Shown piece after piece: positions 11,485 to 26,530 of a DNA stretch of 64,000 bases. A program made the translations under genes and the position numbers. Origin of the DNA: Watersipora subatra (Eukaryota; Bryozoa; Gymnolaemata; Cheilostomatida; Watersiporidae); assembly GCF_963576615.1 (NCBI RefSeq), contig NC_088716.1, positions 56,761,681 through 56,825,680 of the forward strand, in the 5' to 3' direction. Every line of letters begins with the position of its first letter. Position 1 is the first letter of the stretch. A model generated the notes under the pieces. That model was not told the origin of the DNA and ran no database searches. It worked only from the letters and a program-made list of their open reading frames with translations.

Positions 11485-12451
11485 GAGAGCTACTTGTTCG
11501 ATATAAATGGCAGTGAGGCGTTATATTGTGCAAAACTGTTTGCCTGGTGCTCCATAAGCCTGCTGTCAATTGCTCATCTTATATAAATACAATTATGTTC
11601 ATTTTGTTTCTTATCATATTTGCTTTTTTAATAGACTACACAGGCTTGTTTCATTAATCAAAGGCCTTCAGTATGTATTGTAGATATCCATATAGTTAGA
11701 CAGCTGCTAATGAAACCTACGAAAGCTTTTACATGATATTTCTATCGTGTGATTATGTATGCAGATCTTCCATTTTTACAGTTAAATTTTTATTTTACTC
11801 GCCAAACAGGCTGTACAACTCAGTCTTTGATGACTTCCAGTTCTTGTGAGTCTCTTTAAAGTTCAAGCATTTGATTATGATTTTTGCTCGTGTACATTTT
11901 ATGCATGTCTATGCACTTCTTGAATTAGTTTCTTAGTAAACCGAACTAGAATTGCTTCTGCTTTTCATGTAGCAGTCATACTTTATGGAAGCAAATATAC
12001 CAGCTATCATACCATCTAACTTTGCTAGTATGTTAGTCTCTTCCTTCAATCGCATCAACTATCCTCTATCTTATTACGTATTAACTATGCCTGATCTTAC
12101 TACATCAGTAAGGGTGTAGATTGTATATTTCACTGTAGAATAAATGGAAAATCAGTCATTCATGTCATTTGTTAGTTTAGTCATGTGTTGTCTTACACCT
12201 TTAACAAATGAATATTGGGGATATTTTAGTGAAAGGAAAAAGATTAAACACAGTTTGAAACTGATTAAAGTGTGCACCAACTTAACCTCAGTCCTCAAGT
12301 TTCTACAGATTAAATTGCCATAAAAGTATCTTCTAAATAATCATTATGATAAAGAAGACAATTCACAATTTTCTGAACCAGCTGTCATTCAGGTTGCTCA
12401 TGTGAATATGAGAGCAACCATAACCATTAGCAAGGAGTAAGTTGGCTCACC
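11485..12451. other. Probable 3' UTR of gene A, then intergenic DNA
   Basis: No coding signal. A consensus polyadenylation hexamer occurs at 12139-12144. Confidence 0.45.
12139..12144 (+). promoter_or_regulatory. Candidate polyadenylation signal for gene A
   Basis: AATAAA about 655 bp after the stop codon. It is the best consensus hexamer I found in this flank, and a nearer variant cannot be excluded. Confidence 0.35.
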
Positions 12452-12537
12452 GTCTAATCTAATCTAAAATTTTCTCACTACACCCTTCTAGAAAGAAGGA
12501 AAGGTGTGGGAACTCTTTTGTTACAAAAATTCTTTTG
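12452..12537 (-). mobile_element. 3'-end fragment of a non-LTR retrotransposon
   Basis: Nearly identical to the 3' end of the element at 13426-14392 (tctaatctaatctaaaattt tail, then cacccttctagaa and gtgtgggaactctttt). It contains only the 3' UTR, as expected for extreme 5' truncation. Confidence 0.75.
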
Positions 12538-13425
12538 TCCGTTCTAGCATTGAGTGTCACCTAAGCTAGTAGTTTTTAGAATGTGGCAGCAATAAAAAAT
12601 GATAGGCTAGTAAAGAAAAGCTAGAGGAATGTACTAGACCAGAGATTGCGCTACACCTTCGATTCTATTTTAGCATTGAGCTTGTCATTTGAATGCACCT
12701 GCCAACATTTCAAAGCATAAAACGTTCATTTAAAACTGGCTAATGATGGAATTACGTATTTAGTCAAAAATATAAAAGAGAATAACCCGCTAAGTTAAAC
12801 AATTCTGTTAAACAACTTCAATGGACATAAAATTTCACTTATGTAATCAATGATTTAATAGAAAGCTGTACAGAAATTGGATTAGAGGTAGGCCTAATGA
12901 ATTACATGACCATGTTCAACTGATAATAATTATTGATGTTTTTCGGTATGAATGGTTTGCTGACCACTTCGTTGCGTTGGCATTTCTGGCAGTGATAAAG
13001 GCAGAACAAACAACGAAGTCGAGCGAAGGCGAAAGCATTTTTATAATGAAATGATCTAGACCAATTAAGGTAGGTGATATATAGGTAATAAAAATATTAA
13101 AACAAATTTAACTCTAGCGATTGAAAACTTTCTAAAAGCTAACATGCCAAAAAACTAGTTCACTAAGCACAATATGACTGATTCCTCTGGTGTGCTGTAG
13201 ATTCTTCGGTATATTTGGTGAATCAGAGTAAGCCGGTCAGATTTATCGTTCTAACATTTGCAACATAAATGAATCCAAATAAAATAGATATTCATTTTAA
13301 ATAACGGCTTTCTAAAACAATTTTTAGCAACTCTTTATGTGCCAGCAATTAATAGTGTCTGTAATTATCAACGAATGGATCCAACGTTTACAACAGACCG
13401 ATCCCAAAGTGTTCACAACTCAAAA
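12538..13425. other. Intergenic, nothing recognised
   Basis: AT-rich DNA between two retrotransposon fragments of the same family; no coding signal. Confidence 0.5.
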
Positions 13426-14392
13426 CTAATCTAATCTAAAATTTTCCCACTTCACCCTTCTAGAACGAAGGAAAGGCGTGGGAACTCTTTTATTACAAAA
13501 ATTCTTTACTAAAAACCTCTCAGGTCTCGAGTTGTTCTCGGCCAAAAAGAATTAAAAAACGCATTTGTCCGGATTGTTGGCACAAACAGACCTGCTTTCT
13601 GTCGAGTGTTGTGGTGCTTAATAGTATTTTTAAAATCAGGGACCGTAAAGATCTTTTCCACTGCTTTTAAATAAAATGCACACCTAATATCTTTTCGCCG
13701 TTTAGCTAAACTCTCGATCCCTGTATTTGCTCTTATTTCTGTAAAACTGACTTGCCCCTTTAGTTTAAAAATGAACCTTGAAGCGGTGTTCTGTATTTTC
13801 TCAAATCTTTTGATATCTTTTTTCATAAACGGGTCCCATACCGTGCAACCGTACTCTAAAAGTGGCCTCACCAAAGAAAAATAAACAATCTGCCGAGTTT
13901 TTGTGTCAGCTTGCTTTAAAACTCTCCTTAGCGTATGTAATGTTCTATTAGCTTTGCTTATTATTTTTACATAGTGAATTTCCCATTTCAGGTTATTTTG
14001 CAACTCAATGCCAAGATATGGATGTGAATCAACATTGTCTAAACGTTGGTCACATAAAAAATAACTTGCTTTTGAATTCGACTCTCCAACTGAAAGAACA
14101 GCACATTTAGAAACATTAAAAGTCAATTGCCACTCATTAGAATACTTTTGGAGTACCCTAAGGTCTTGTTGCAATACCGCTTTGTTGACGCGGGAATTAA
14201 ATAAAAGAGTATCGTCAGCAAACAGTCGGCATTTTGACACCATAAGGTCTGGCAAGTCATTAACGTACAATAAAAAAAGAAGGGGTCCCATAACTGACCC
14301 TTGGGGCACTCCTGAGTTAATTGGACAAAATGGAGAGTTGGCATCTTCCACGGAAACAAATTGCCTTCGGTCAAAAGAATGACTTGACTATT
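13426..14392 (-). mobile_element. 5'-truncated non-LTR retrotransposon (Jockey/CR1-like)
   Basis: The - strand frame from about 14392 down to the stop at 13509 (start-to-stop ORF 14351-13509, 280 aa) encodes the C-terminal half of a reverse transcriptase. It shows SGVPQGSVMGPLLFLLYVND, then the catalytic box FADDTLLF and YLGIELQNNLKW. The thumb region follows, with LVRPLLEYGCTVWDP and RFEKIQNTASRFI. The frame is intact, but everything upstream of RRQFVSV is missing. The 3' UTR ends in a TTAGA-type tail at 13426. Assignment between Jockey and CR1/L2 clades is not certain from sequence alone. Confidence 0.9.
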
Positions 14393-16485
14393 TTTATCAG
14401 ATGGAATCATACCTCGATGAATCTCTCTGACAACGGTCAGATTGCTTTGAGCAATACAAGACTTTCACTAGATTGATGAAGCCTTTGATCATCCAAAGAA
14501 AGCATGGCGTCCGACTTGGTTATGTTCTACTCTTGATTATATAAGCATATCTTGAATATTTGAAAAAACTATTTGCTTATGACCTTATTGTTTGCTGATG
14601 TCATATGATACTCTAATTGACCTGGCGTAATATATTCTGTCTTCCCTAAAATGACACTCGGTTCTTGTGATAAATGAAGGAGGCCATCTAGAGATGGCAG
14701 CCATCTACAGGTGTCAGTGCGTGCCTGTGTAATTGATCCAGTTGCAAATAAAAGACCGAGCTATTAATTGATTTTTAACATTAATTGGCATTGTCTTAAG
14801 AGCTGACCGAATATTTGTTTATTCCATATAGTAGTGATATTGATGAGCCTAACCGTATAACATCTGATACGCTGAATGTTTGTACGCGTATTGGGAATAT
14901 TCTGCATACGTTTGTCAAATCAAGGCATTTACAGTAGGTTCCTTTTGTATTTTCAACAAAAGAGAATTAACGTAAGATGTATTGATTCACTCTCTCCTCC
15001 TTTGGCAACGGGTTGTGGCTGTTAACATCATATTGCTGGAAGGCTTAAGAATGAGTGACACGTAATGACGAGTTACATAAACTTGTAGACACATTTTACT
15101 TGCAAGGTTTTCCGAGGTAAGTGTTAAAAAATCCAACAGTATTAAACATTGGTGAAATTGTTGGCTCAAGCTGTAATGTAATAGATCAGGACATTGATGC
15201 TATGAAGACAAAACTATGAGAGCTTTAATATGAGTCACATGAAGATAGCTTTTAAATCATTTTCTTTTTAAGTTTTGAATTTATATGAAGTGAAATTTTT
15301 ATTGCTATGAAAAAGAAGAAATGCTGTAATTTTTATAATTCCTTTTATAGTAATGCTACTCAAAAAGAATTCAAAAGTGAGTAATACACAAATATTCCTT
15401 TTTTTCTTATTTAAACCTTGTATTTTCATTAAATTGTACATGTCAGCGAATGGGTAATCAATAATCCACATGTACATTCATTTTTACCTACCCTTTTTCT
15501 GTCACAAATTGATCTTTTGAAAATTCTCTGAATGAACCAAAATATTTGGCGGTCTCTGGGATAAGCTGCCCACTAATCATAATCGATGTTGCAGAGTTAA
15601 GAAAATTAACAATGACCTTCTTTAAACCTGTTATCAAGGTTCTCTAAAAGACCAGACTTCATCTAAAATTGGGCCGATAAAATATTTTCTGTTAGTTCTT
15701 GATATTCTTTGATACTAGTATGGAATCACTATTTATGACTTTTTGTCCTAAAAATTCTAGTAGCCCTTGCAGGTTTGTATGTGGTGGTTTGCAAAATTTT
15801 TTACCTCTACACCTTTTCATGAGCCCTTTAACTAGATAAAAATCAATATTTAAAATGCTTATCTCTGTCATCAGCATTTATTTTATATAGTTATAACATT
15901 ATAGATACATATATAATATTGCATATTATTACATATGTTATAGCATTATATTGCCACATAATAGAAATCAGTTTTGATAATTATGTAATTGTTACACTTT
16001 TTAGCGTCTGCCACAAAAAACTTTTATTTAATAAAAACTTTATCTTGTGGAATAAAAATTTTGTGGTCAGTTATGTATGATCTACTATAATGTGACTTGT
16101 TAGAAATAGTGTGTGTGCAAAGTGAGATGCAGGAAACTTTAAAATTAACAATCAAAGTAACCAGAGTGATAAGCCAGTAAAAGTTACAATCTTCTTTTAC
16201 AGTTTTGTATATGCACCGTTGTTGTACATTTTCTTGCAAGTATTGCTGCTGCACACTTTTGCGATACGCTGATGTTAGCCATGCTTTCTACAAATTTAGA
16301 TAGTACAGACGCATAAAATCTACATATGCATTTTATTTTTTAACATCCCGGTATGCTTGTGTTTTCGTCATTGAGAAACCTCTCTGTACTGTCAAAATAT
16401 CTTACATTTTAATTTACCTAAATTATAACATACTATTTATCTATAGCATAAGAGATAACACAATTATCTGTTAGAATATTGGACA
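14393..16485. other. Intergenic region upstream of gene B
   Basis: About 2.1 kb with no coding signal on either strand. It must contain the 5' UTR and promoter of gene B; no clear TATA or CpG-rich core was seen. Confidence 0.5.
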
Positions 16486-16551
16486 ATGGAAACGTGCAAC
16501 AGACAAAAGAGCTTTTCACATTCAGCAATTGCTTTGGTTTTCTTCCTGTTG
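16486..16551 (+). CDS. Gene B exon 1: start codon and signal peptide
   Basis: Twenty-two codons, [10 protein letters not shown] then a hydrophobic [10 protein letters not shown], donor gtgagt, phase 0. The start is chosen by Kozak context and an upstream in-frame stop. Confidence 0.85.
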
Positions 16552-19500
16552 GTGAGTACATTTATATTTTTAGTACATTTGTAAAACATTCGATAGATAA
16601 TGTTAAATATTTCTTTATTAGCTTTGTTTTTGGGTATTTTACACTCATCGTATTTTTCACTTCATAGCTGTAACGTTTCTAATATCGTTACCGGCTCCAA
16701 TTTTGTTACCGTTTATCTTTTATCCGTTTAAGGCATTGCTTCTATAAAATACGTATTGCACTCAGATCTACTTCTCTTAAAAGATAATATAATATTGATG
16801 GAAACCTTCAAGTAGCTATCTAGTGGATATAAACAGCTGTTGTATTGTTTATAATTGGTTGTAGGTGGTAACAGTGGAAGTTGCACACTCCTATGATGTC
16901 AGCGTATGTAAGTGTCTATCAGGATGCAGTTCACAATCATTTTTTTCAGAAAAAATTTGTTTTACATATGGTGACACAAAAAACCTATAAATAAAAAGGT
17001 ACTGCCATGCGGTGTCATAAATGCAAAAACAAAATTTATGCAAGGAAGGCATGAAACTTTTTAGTTTAGGTGTGAATATTACCTTTTTTTGAAAAAAGAT
17101 TGAATGAATTAAAAATACAATTGATGAGTGCATCTTTTGGTAAATCATCTTTATATAGCGCTGATAAGCCATTAACTATTTTGTGTTCCAAAATGTGTTT
17201 ACTGGATTTTTCACCGTTTTTCTTGAGAAAGCTTTGGTACAGCACAATTAAATATGCATGAAAATCTTACAGATCTCTTGCAAAATGCTATGTTGAAATG
17301 CTATGCTATGCGAGAATTTTATGTTTCTTTTGTAAGATACATAAGATTTGGAAATAATGTATTTAATTTTTTTATAGTCAGTGATGGTTGTCATAAATTT
17401 CCGACTAACCACTCATTCTACTACCAGCCACCGCAGAAGATGTCAACTGTTACTGTTGAACAGTGTCGTACGGACTGCAATCACCAAAAGTAAGGAGAAT
17501 CAATAGATTATGTCTAGTCGACCAGTATGTGTCAACATTAGCAGATCTCTTTAATGACGAGCATGACAAAATTTTATTACAATTTATCAGAAACTAGGAA
17601 TTTTTGCAGAAGTTGCAGCAAATACGCTGCAAATTGAGCGCAATAGCCGATATCAACTATAGCAATTAGTGATGTCATTTTGCACTTAATTTTCTTTAGA
17701 GCATTTTAACTGTGGTTTGACAAGTTTTGTCGATTTTAATCTTGAAACATCCTTAAAACAAGCTTAAAAATTCTGGCAGTCAGATCACCTCAAGCATTAA
17801 AAACAATCATAAATGATAAAAAAATACCGATACTCTCTGATAAAATCTACTGAAAATTTTTGAAAATTAATCTTTAATGACCATTTACCAGTTACTTGCA
17901 TGCTAGAGTTACTTGTGTATACATGTGCCTGCATCGAAGCACATAATTAACTCAGTCATAGGATTAGCCAACAATAATTGTTAAGTGTTGGCCTTGAACT
18001 TGGTGAAAAGGTTTTAATACCACAGATAGCATATAAACTACTGGCTTTGACGGTGTTGCTTACATGCAAAGCATGACTGGAAGATACAGTACGTACCTGT
18101 GATTTTAGGTACGCTGCATTATGGCTAGGCAGTTTGTGCAGCTGTTTTGAGGAGATTCACACAACAGCTGAAAGTGATGCACTTTGCACGAACCCCTGTA
18201 ATGGTAAGGGGACAGGTTTCTTTGCATAACCTTCTTCTTTGTTCATTACAAATTAACAGTAATGATTACGTTAGAAGAGAAACTTTTTATAGTTTTGTCC
18301 TAAAACACTAATTAGCTAGACTGTTTGTTGCATACACTTTAGTTTCAGAGACAAATTGTTGTTTCAAAGTTTCAAAACAGTGTAATATGGCCAATATCGA
18401 AGGAACATAAGCTAGGTTATCAGTCTTTCGCTATTTGGCTACTGTTAACTCATTCGCTACGGTTAACTGTTAACTCATTCGCTACGGTTAACTGTTAACT
18501 CAATCGCTACGGTAAGCCTTTATAACAGCCTGCGTATATCGTTCACTCTGCCGGAAAGCCTTGATGGCTTGCCTTAGTACCTTGACAAAAAACAGAGCAA
18601 CCCAAAATGTCGCTGCAATGAATTTAGGATATTAGGTTATCATTTTGCCAACAAAGGGGGGCCAGTTAGATTTTTTAACTCAGAATTCACTGTATAATAT
18701 CGTGGATTCGAGTTTTGTCTATTTTCGGTTTAGGATGGATGAAAAGAAAAATTGTAACCATCAACCTAAATGTATTTCTGTGAAATTCTTCAACATTGGG
18801 CCTCAAATATTTTTGATAACTGTATTTTTATATTAGAGAATTGGGGTCTGCATTTTGGTCAAACTGGAAAAATGATAGCGTTTTGTTTTTGTGCAAAATT
18901 TTCAGCTGATTCTCAAAAAACTTTAGATTAAAGCTATGACAGAAACGCTAGTTTTACTGGAAAATTACTGAGTGTACGTCAGCAAAAGTTTTTGGCATAG
19001 ATTAATTTCATCAGCACAATCAGCAACAAATTGCGCAGTTAAGGAGTCAAGTCTACTTTATTTAAGGTCTACTTATTAAAAGAAGGGTTGACTGAAACGA
19101 ATGAAGCTTCCTAGATTGTCTGCCTATGAATATGCTTTAATTTTTAGGATTAAAATTACCTATTTTTGCTCAAGAATCCCAATGACCGTATGATGATTTT
19201 TATATAGCACTTTACAGCACATAAGTGCTGCATATATGTGTATGTATGTGTATGTGATTTTATCAACTAGTAAAAGTATAAAATTAAGCAAAATAAATGA
19301 AAGCTTAGTTTCTGCTTGTTAAGGCATGATGAGGCCCACATGCGCAGTAGCACTGCAGCTAGTTGAAGGTGAGCCCACTAGTATTATATATGAATTATAT
19401 ATAATACTGTCTGCTAAAAGCATAACGTTATATCTACATTTATATGATATTAGATAAAGACTATAAAACAGCTATCATATTATTATGATGTAAGTTGCCT

Positions 19501-22500
19501 TGACCTTGAGAGATGTCTCAATGTGTTGTTCATAAATTTTAGTGAATATTGTCATACGTTCTTCGTTGCTATATAACATTCCTTGCCACATTAAACGCAA
19601 CTTTATGATACAGAAATGTGTATCATACAAGATAGAATGGTTAAAGCTTTTTATACGGTATTGGGCATATTTTTGTAAAAACATGCAAATATTCTATGCA
19701 GGGAATGGTGGCCAACTGTGTGGAAGCGATGCCTACATGAATGTGTACAAGGCAGAGGTCAGCGATGAACGAATACCGAGTCAAATCGCTATCACAGACG
19801 GCCTAACCAATGGAAATGATCCTCTCGGTAAATTTGAACACTTCAATTTAATGACTAGAGCTTACACTGCAAAGAGACTGTTTGGGAGTTGTCACCCTAA
19901 TTAGTTTGAGTATAATAAACTTTTTCAATTTTTTCCAGAAATGAACAGTTGGTACACGCATACCGCGACAGCAGAGGGAGACTTTGACACCCTCGAGACT
20001 CCATCACATCTATTGGAGATTTCTGACGGTAAGTTCGATTTGGTGTTGTATTGGCTGTTTGTATTGGCTGTTTGTATTGGCTGTTTGTATTGGCTGTTTG
20101 TATTGACTGTTGAAGCGCATTGAAAAATTATGGATGTAGGATATGGGTAGTAGGATATGTTGAAGGTTATGATTGGTTGATGCAGCTTTTTCAATCTTTA
20201 TATCTACTTGTATGCTGACACTCTCATGTGCCATGAGCGATTGTCATGTGTAACAAGTATGTGTACAATTATTCTTAGTTCTGCAAAGGTGGTTGAGTGG
20301 CACAGATGGTAATGAGCTTGACCACTAATTGAAAGATCCAGGTTTGATTCCATATGAGATAATCTTTTTTCCCAACCAACCATCTTACGGCAGCATGGCT
20401 TTAAATAGACGAATGCAAATGGCTCTTATTATAGCAAAGATTATCTGCAACTTATTGGCTAATTATGGATTGCATTTTGCTGCGTTTTTTGGAGGAAAAT
20501 TGTCCAATTGTATTTATAAATTAGGATGTTAGTTTATTTAACATGATTAGTGACTTCTATGCATTTGTTTAATGAGCAGCAATAAATTTACCCCTTTCAC
20601 TTAAATTTAGCAATGAAATAGTCATAATCTAATACAAAAAGGATAGTTACTGGTCTTCCATAGACTAATTTTTATGGCACCGATTAAAAGCAGTGCGCAA
20701 GTTTTGACAGAATCTAATCAAAGATACTGTTCTGAGACATTTTCTAAATATGTTTGGCGCTTTTTGCCAACAATTTGTTTTTTGTCAGTTTTTTAAGAAA
20801 CCAAAATGGTTGCTAGATAGCTTAAACACAATGATTCCTGTAGACTTAGTGAATCTTATGTTACAGGTAGTGGGCGACCCGTAGACCAAGGTATTCACTA
20901 CGTTAGTGAGACTGGGGCCCTGAGCTTTACCCTATTCAAGTCGAGCCATCAGTATGAACTCTGGTACACTATCACCGATGCTGACTCGGTGTCTCTGCAT
21001 TCTACCACTCTCGTACAGGTGTGCTTAAATCTTTTTGTAGAGCATCCATTTTTACACTTTATTATTTTGCTTTGAAGATAACTTTTCCGAAAGCGGCATA
21101 GAATTACTTTGTTTTTTCAAAAATGTAGCTAAAAGATTCAACCCTGATTTGGTCTCAAGTTTGTATTTGCATATGAATTGTGTGTGTGTGTGTGTGTGTG
21201 TGCCACAAGCACTTCTTGTGGTTTGGCTTGAGACAAATATGTAAAACTATCTACTGATGTACACTTTTCTCGATATAAAGTTTATAGGAGCTATGATGTC
21301 TATGTTGTTCAGTGTGCTACTGATGCAAACCCTATTGACTTTAATTTATACATAGAATCTTGGTTACGCTTACCAGCTTGCTTTATTGTGTTTATGTGGT
21401 ATTAGCTAATAATAGAAATTTCTTGGCTAAGACACATGTATGTACATCTAGTTGTACGTGTTAATATTGTTATCTAATACTGCAGAACTATCCGTCTACA
21501 GTGTCTCTTGTACTGTATGTGTCTTCTCTTTAGACTAAAATGAAGATGAGGGACGTGATGGTAAAATGCCCTCAGTACGCTGCCGCCACTCATGAAATAG
21601 AGTGCACCGCTTCTGCCACTGGCAACAAAATGACACTTCGTCTTGACTTTGGAGACGGAACCCAGAGGACGATGAGTCTCGGAGGTAAATGATTATTGAA
21701 TTAATTAAAATTTAATTAATAATGAAGCATTTAATTAATGAAGGCCTCCTACACCAACAACACCTCCTAATATTCCTCAGATATCTCTCCGCGTACTCTT
21801 GGTTATGATTATAGATGCCATAACAGAGACAGCGGGTTCTGTAAATGACTACGGACTACCCACAGCTACGGAAATCGTTGCCCATGATCTTTATTTCCTG
21901 CCCAACTCGGTCTTCAAGCATCGCGGCAAACTACTCGGTTTCAAATTTCATGCTGGAGACTTCCACACTGCTGTTGCCATTCAGGTGAGAAAATGTTAGG
22001 AAGTTGACATATAGTGGTGTTTGTTCTTGTTTCTTTGTTTCTAACATGGACGAAGATTGAGTGAGCAAATATGTAATATATTATTAATTAGACCTGTGCT
22101 AGCATTAGTAGCAGCTGTGACCTACTGGTCCAGAACTACAGAAACAAACAACAGGGCAAGGTTCAATTCTTAAAATAGACACTGATGGTGACAGGAATGA
22201 TATTCAACCTTAAATTACTCTCTGCAACTTGGCATTCTCCATTCCTCGAGGTTCCTTTGCCACTGGACTCAGACATGTCATGCGAAAATCACACAACTGT
22301 TGTTTGAGCGACAGTTTTGTGATTTTTTCTTGAAAAACATTCACAACCTCTGTTCGCAGCTGGCTAAGCTGATATCATGCTCGATCCTTAAGGTTTGATC
22401 TTCAAGGTTTCCATCTTCGAGGGGTTGATCACACAGTATTAGGAAGATTTTAGATCTTTTAACCATTTATATCGGTATAATTAAACACTCTAAATAAAAC

Positions 22501-25500
22501 AAAAACACGTGAAGGTCAGAGAAAAAGAATGTAAATAGCGACATTGCTATTAGCTGTTGGACTATGCCATGCGAATGTGGTCAGTTTTTGGATGAGTTTT
22601 AAAAGCCAGGCTTTGCCAATGATATCCGTAAAAAGGTGCACTTGATGTTAAAGGACTTCTTATGTATCTCTTAGAGCATATCAACATGGATAGACAACTC
22701 TAGAGAGTGTATATCCATCTGGTTGCGTTCCTGCAATACATTTATTACAACAATGTGAGCCGCTGATTGCTAGCGGATGAAAACCAAGCTTGGCCAGAAA
22801 TTCGCTCTCCTATTGGCCTTGGATTCATTATCACATATCCTAATAATATCACATTAAATATTATTAGGAGTCAGATTTCGTATGAACATTTTGTTATTTT
22901 ATTTATATTTTTTTAGCTTGCTCTGTTTTTTATTTTATACTGCAAGCCAGTTACTTGGCAGCTCAGTAATACAAAATATTACTTTGAATTTCATATTCTA
23001 CTTCTAATAATTCTGGGTTTAAAAATGCATAACCTGTGGGTGCAAGATGAAAGCATAGAAATGTGCTTGTTACAGATCTTTCGACCTAGCTGTGACATGG
23101 AGACCACTAACACCTACTGTTACCATACTGACTCGTGTGTCAATGTTAACCATACTTGTGATGGTAACTTGGGCACACGATCTACTATGTGCGCATCAAC
23201 ACACGTTTGGAGCTTCTCTAGCCGAAGGTGTGTCGACAATGGAGGGGTTGGCCAGTACAACAATCGGCTCTGGGCAGGTTAGGAGTTATGGCTAAGGTGC
23301 AAGTAAACTGATAAACTCTTGCTTAATATTAATATTTCTTTGCTAAATTTTCTTACTTTAACAATATTCTTTGTGGGAGTTATTATTTGATTACTGCTAT
23401 CTTAATAACATGCGGTAAAGAGCCTACTAGCCTTTGCTAGCCATATCACTAAGTACACACTACAACAGTTCCATTATCTTATTTTGTTTAAATGGTTTGA
23501 GAGGTTTTTGCGGCAGCAGTATAATGTCTGTTCTGACTTGTTCTTCAGAGATTGGAGGCGACTACTTTGAAATGGTGCATGAGTTCCTACCACACATTGT
23601 GCAGACGGGCTGGCAATCTCACGCCGACTATGAATGGTTTGAAATTTTACCAGGTAATATGACTTTTGTATAAGGCTGGTTAGCAACACTACTCAATTCC
23701 ATATTTCTTGTCTTATATACTTCCATTATCTCTTCTTTACCTTTAGGCTAATATTGCACCATCAGCTGATGTGACACTCTCTTTGACCTCCTATATTGAT
23801 TACTAATAACTTATGATTGGGGTCAATATTTGTACAGGACCTCAATTATGTATATCTAGTCTTCCATAAAATATGTACAATGCTAATCGATCCACTTATT
23901 GGGAAACAAAGTTTTTGTATGGGGATGTCTGGCATCGATGGTTAGATGGTGAAGTGGATGAATTATTCTCCTATTTGGTATGCTCTTAGAATGATAGGCA
24001 AATGTTCTCTCTATAGTCTTTGTTTCTGATCCTAAGAGTTTTTGTAGGATAGTCTAAACAGGTTTTATGTTAAGAAATTTGGTCTCAATTAATGATTTCT
24101 ACTTACGTGAGCAGGTACTTATCTTGCTGAATTGATCAGTTGATCATTTGCTCCATCTTGTTTATTTGATTGCTGAACAGGTGCTCCATCTTGCTGGTTT
24201 GATCTGTTGAGAAGGGCTCAATCTTGTTTGTTTGATCAGTTGGGCAGGTGCTTCATCTTCTTAGTTTGATCTGTCGAGCAGGTGCTCCAACTTGTTGGTT
24301 TGATCTGTTGACCAGGTGCTCCATCTTGTTTCGTGTGATCTTTTCGAATATGAACACTGGTTAGAAGATTGTAATGTGGCAAAAAAAGTAAATTTTTATG
24401 GAGGTAGAAATGCACAACATTTCTTGAGTTATCAAAAACTCAAATGCTGTAGGGGACATGATTGGAGTAGTGCAAGATTCGGCGTCCGGCGCCATCAGCT
24501 ATATCAACAGACAGCTTGGCACAAGAGGATACAGGGGTGTCCCTGCTGACCCATACAAACTTGCTTTCGCTTCACTGACTAGCGAGTTCACCACTGACTT
24601 TCTTCTTGAGGCTTACATATCTCGACCTGTAGACGTGATTGTGAAGAAAACTTTTGCATGTAAGTACGCATTCACTATACAATAGGTGTTATGATAATTA
24701 TTACATTGTGCACATTTATAAAACATGTACATTAAGTGTTACGATAGTTATTATATTGTGTACATTTATAAATCATGTACATTAAGTGTTACGATAGTTA
24801 TTATATTGTGTACACTTATAAAACATGTACATTAAGTGTTATTAACTTTTAATACTCGCATGTGATCATTACTGTTCTTTCCTTCTCTGTCTGGGTAACT
24901 TTTAATACTCGCATGTGATCGTTACTGTTCTTTTCTTCTCTACTTCTTGACTTCCTGTTTCCTGTTATTCTGATCCTTTCACCTTGGTTTGCGCTGTTCA
25001 CCCGTATTCCTTCCTTTTGTTTACTCCCTGCTCACTTTACTCTCTCTTCAGTAACATACGTGAACAACCTAGTTCCTAATCTATGAACATTTTGCTTGCA
25101 GATGAGATTGATGAGGTGAATGTGACAGCGACTCTAACTTCAACCGAGCACGTCGGAATCGAGCTCTTCAACTACACCCATATAGACGTGCAAATCGGAA
25201 TCTCCGGCGTCTACTTGATCAGTGGATATTCTGGTAAGACATTTAGGCTTCAGAGTATCATGAGCTGACAACTCTTTTAATATTTAAAGTTTATAAAACA
25301 AACATCCTATATTTGATGCTTATGCCTTGTTCATAAGTCTACAACTTTGATGTAAGTAATAGAATGGCCTTGAGAATCATTACGGTAACATCTAAATTTA
25401 AAAGTTTTGTTGAACTTCATGCATAGAAAAAATTAAATCAAATTGTACTACCAAATGCTTTTTTAGCTCCCAACTGCTATCTGAACTTACAGTACACTAG

Positions 25501-26472
25501 TACAGCCTTTACCATATTTTATTGACTGTACCTCTTGTTGTAGATGATACTTGTTATGGCTCTATGATGAAAGGTAAGATGTGGCATTTCTTAATTCAGA
25601 CTTCCTTTAATGCACCTTGGTTATATTTCTATGTTTAGTTTCTACAGCTGAATCTACATTAAGTGAATGTATGAATCTATGAATTTATGCATTTATGAAT
25701 TTGGTTGTACCAGTAATTTTATTTGTGTACTTATCTTTTTTCACAATAATCAAGGTTATCATTTCACTACTATCTAACTTGATGTACCCAACAGGTATGA
25801 CAAACTTGTCACACCCATTTATAATCCCTCCCCATGAGGGCGAGCTACCGAGATACACTCTCAAATGGGATGATGGTACATACCGTCTGAAAACCAAAAG
25901 TCAAGATTTTAGTCATACCTTCTCCCGAGCTGGAGTCTACAATGTCACTGTCTATGCAATGAATGAAGTCAGCGACCAGATGAATTGGGTTAGTGAACTG
26001 CTGACTTCCTGTTATTATTGTTTTATTGTAAGGAATTATTCTGTAATGCATGGAAAAATGTGTCTGATGAAGTAATGAAAACTTTTGTACTATTCATCCA
26101 AAATTTTTACATAATTTTTGGCTTCAACCGTAATATAAAATGTCTTTTCAAACATCCGACACCTAGCAAACATCTTGTTTGGTTTATCAGACGACAATAT
26201 CCATACAAGATAAGATTCAAGGATTGGCTCTCGACAAGGACTACTTCATCACAGCCTTGGACAATCAGTCGACCCTCTACATCTCAATAGACCAAGGAAC
26301 TAATGTTACATATACAATCACAATCTATGACCTCACAGGCACTGAGTATGTTCTCTACCATGACTCGGACAATGCACTCGTGCCTGGAGAGCACTTTGGT
26401 AAGCTGATGATTGTCTCACAAGCTATGTATACTTATAGCTTCACTGCTCTTATCTGGATAACATTATCATCA

Positions 26473-26530
<58 letters not shown>
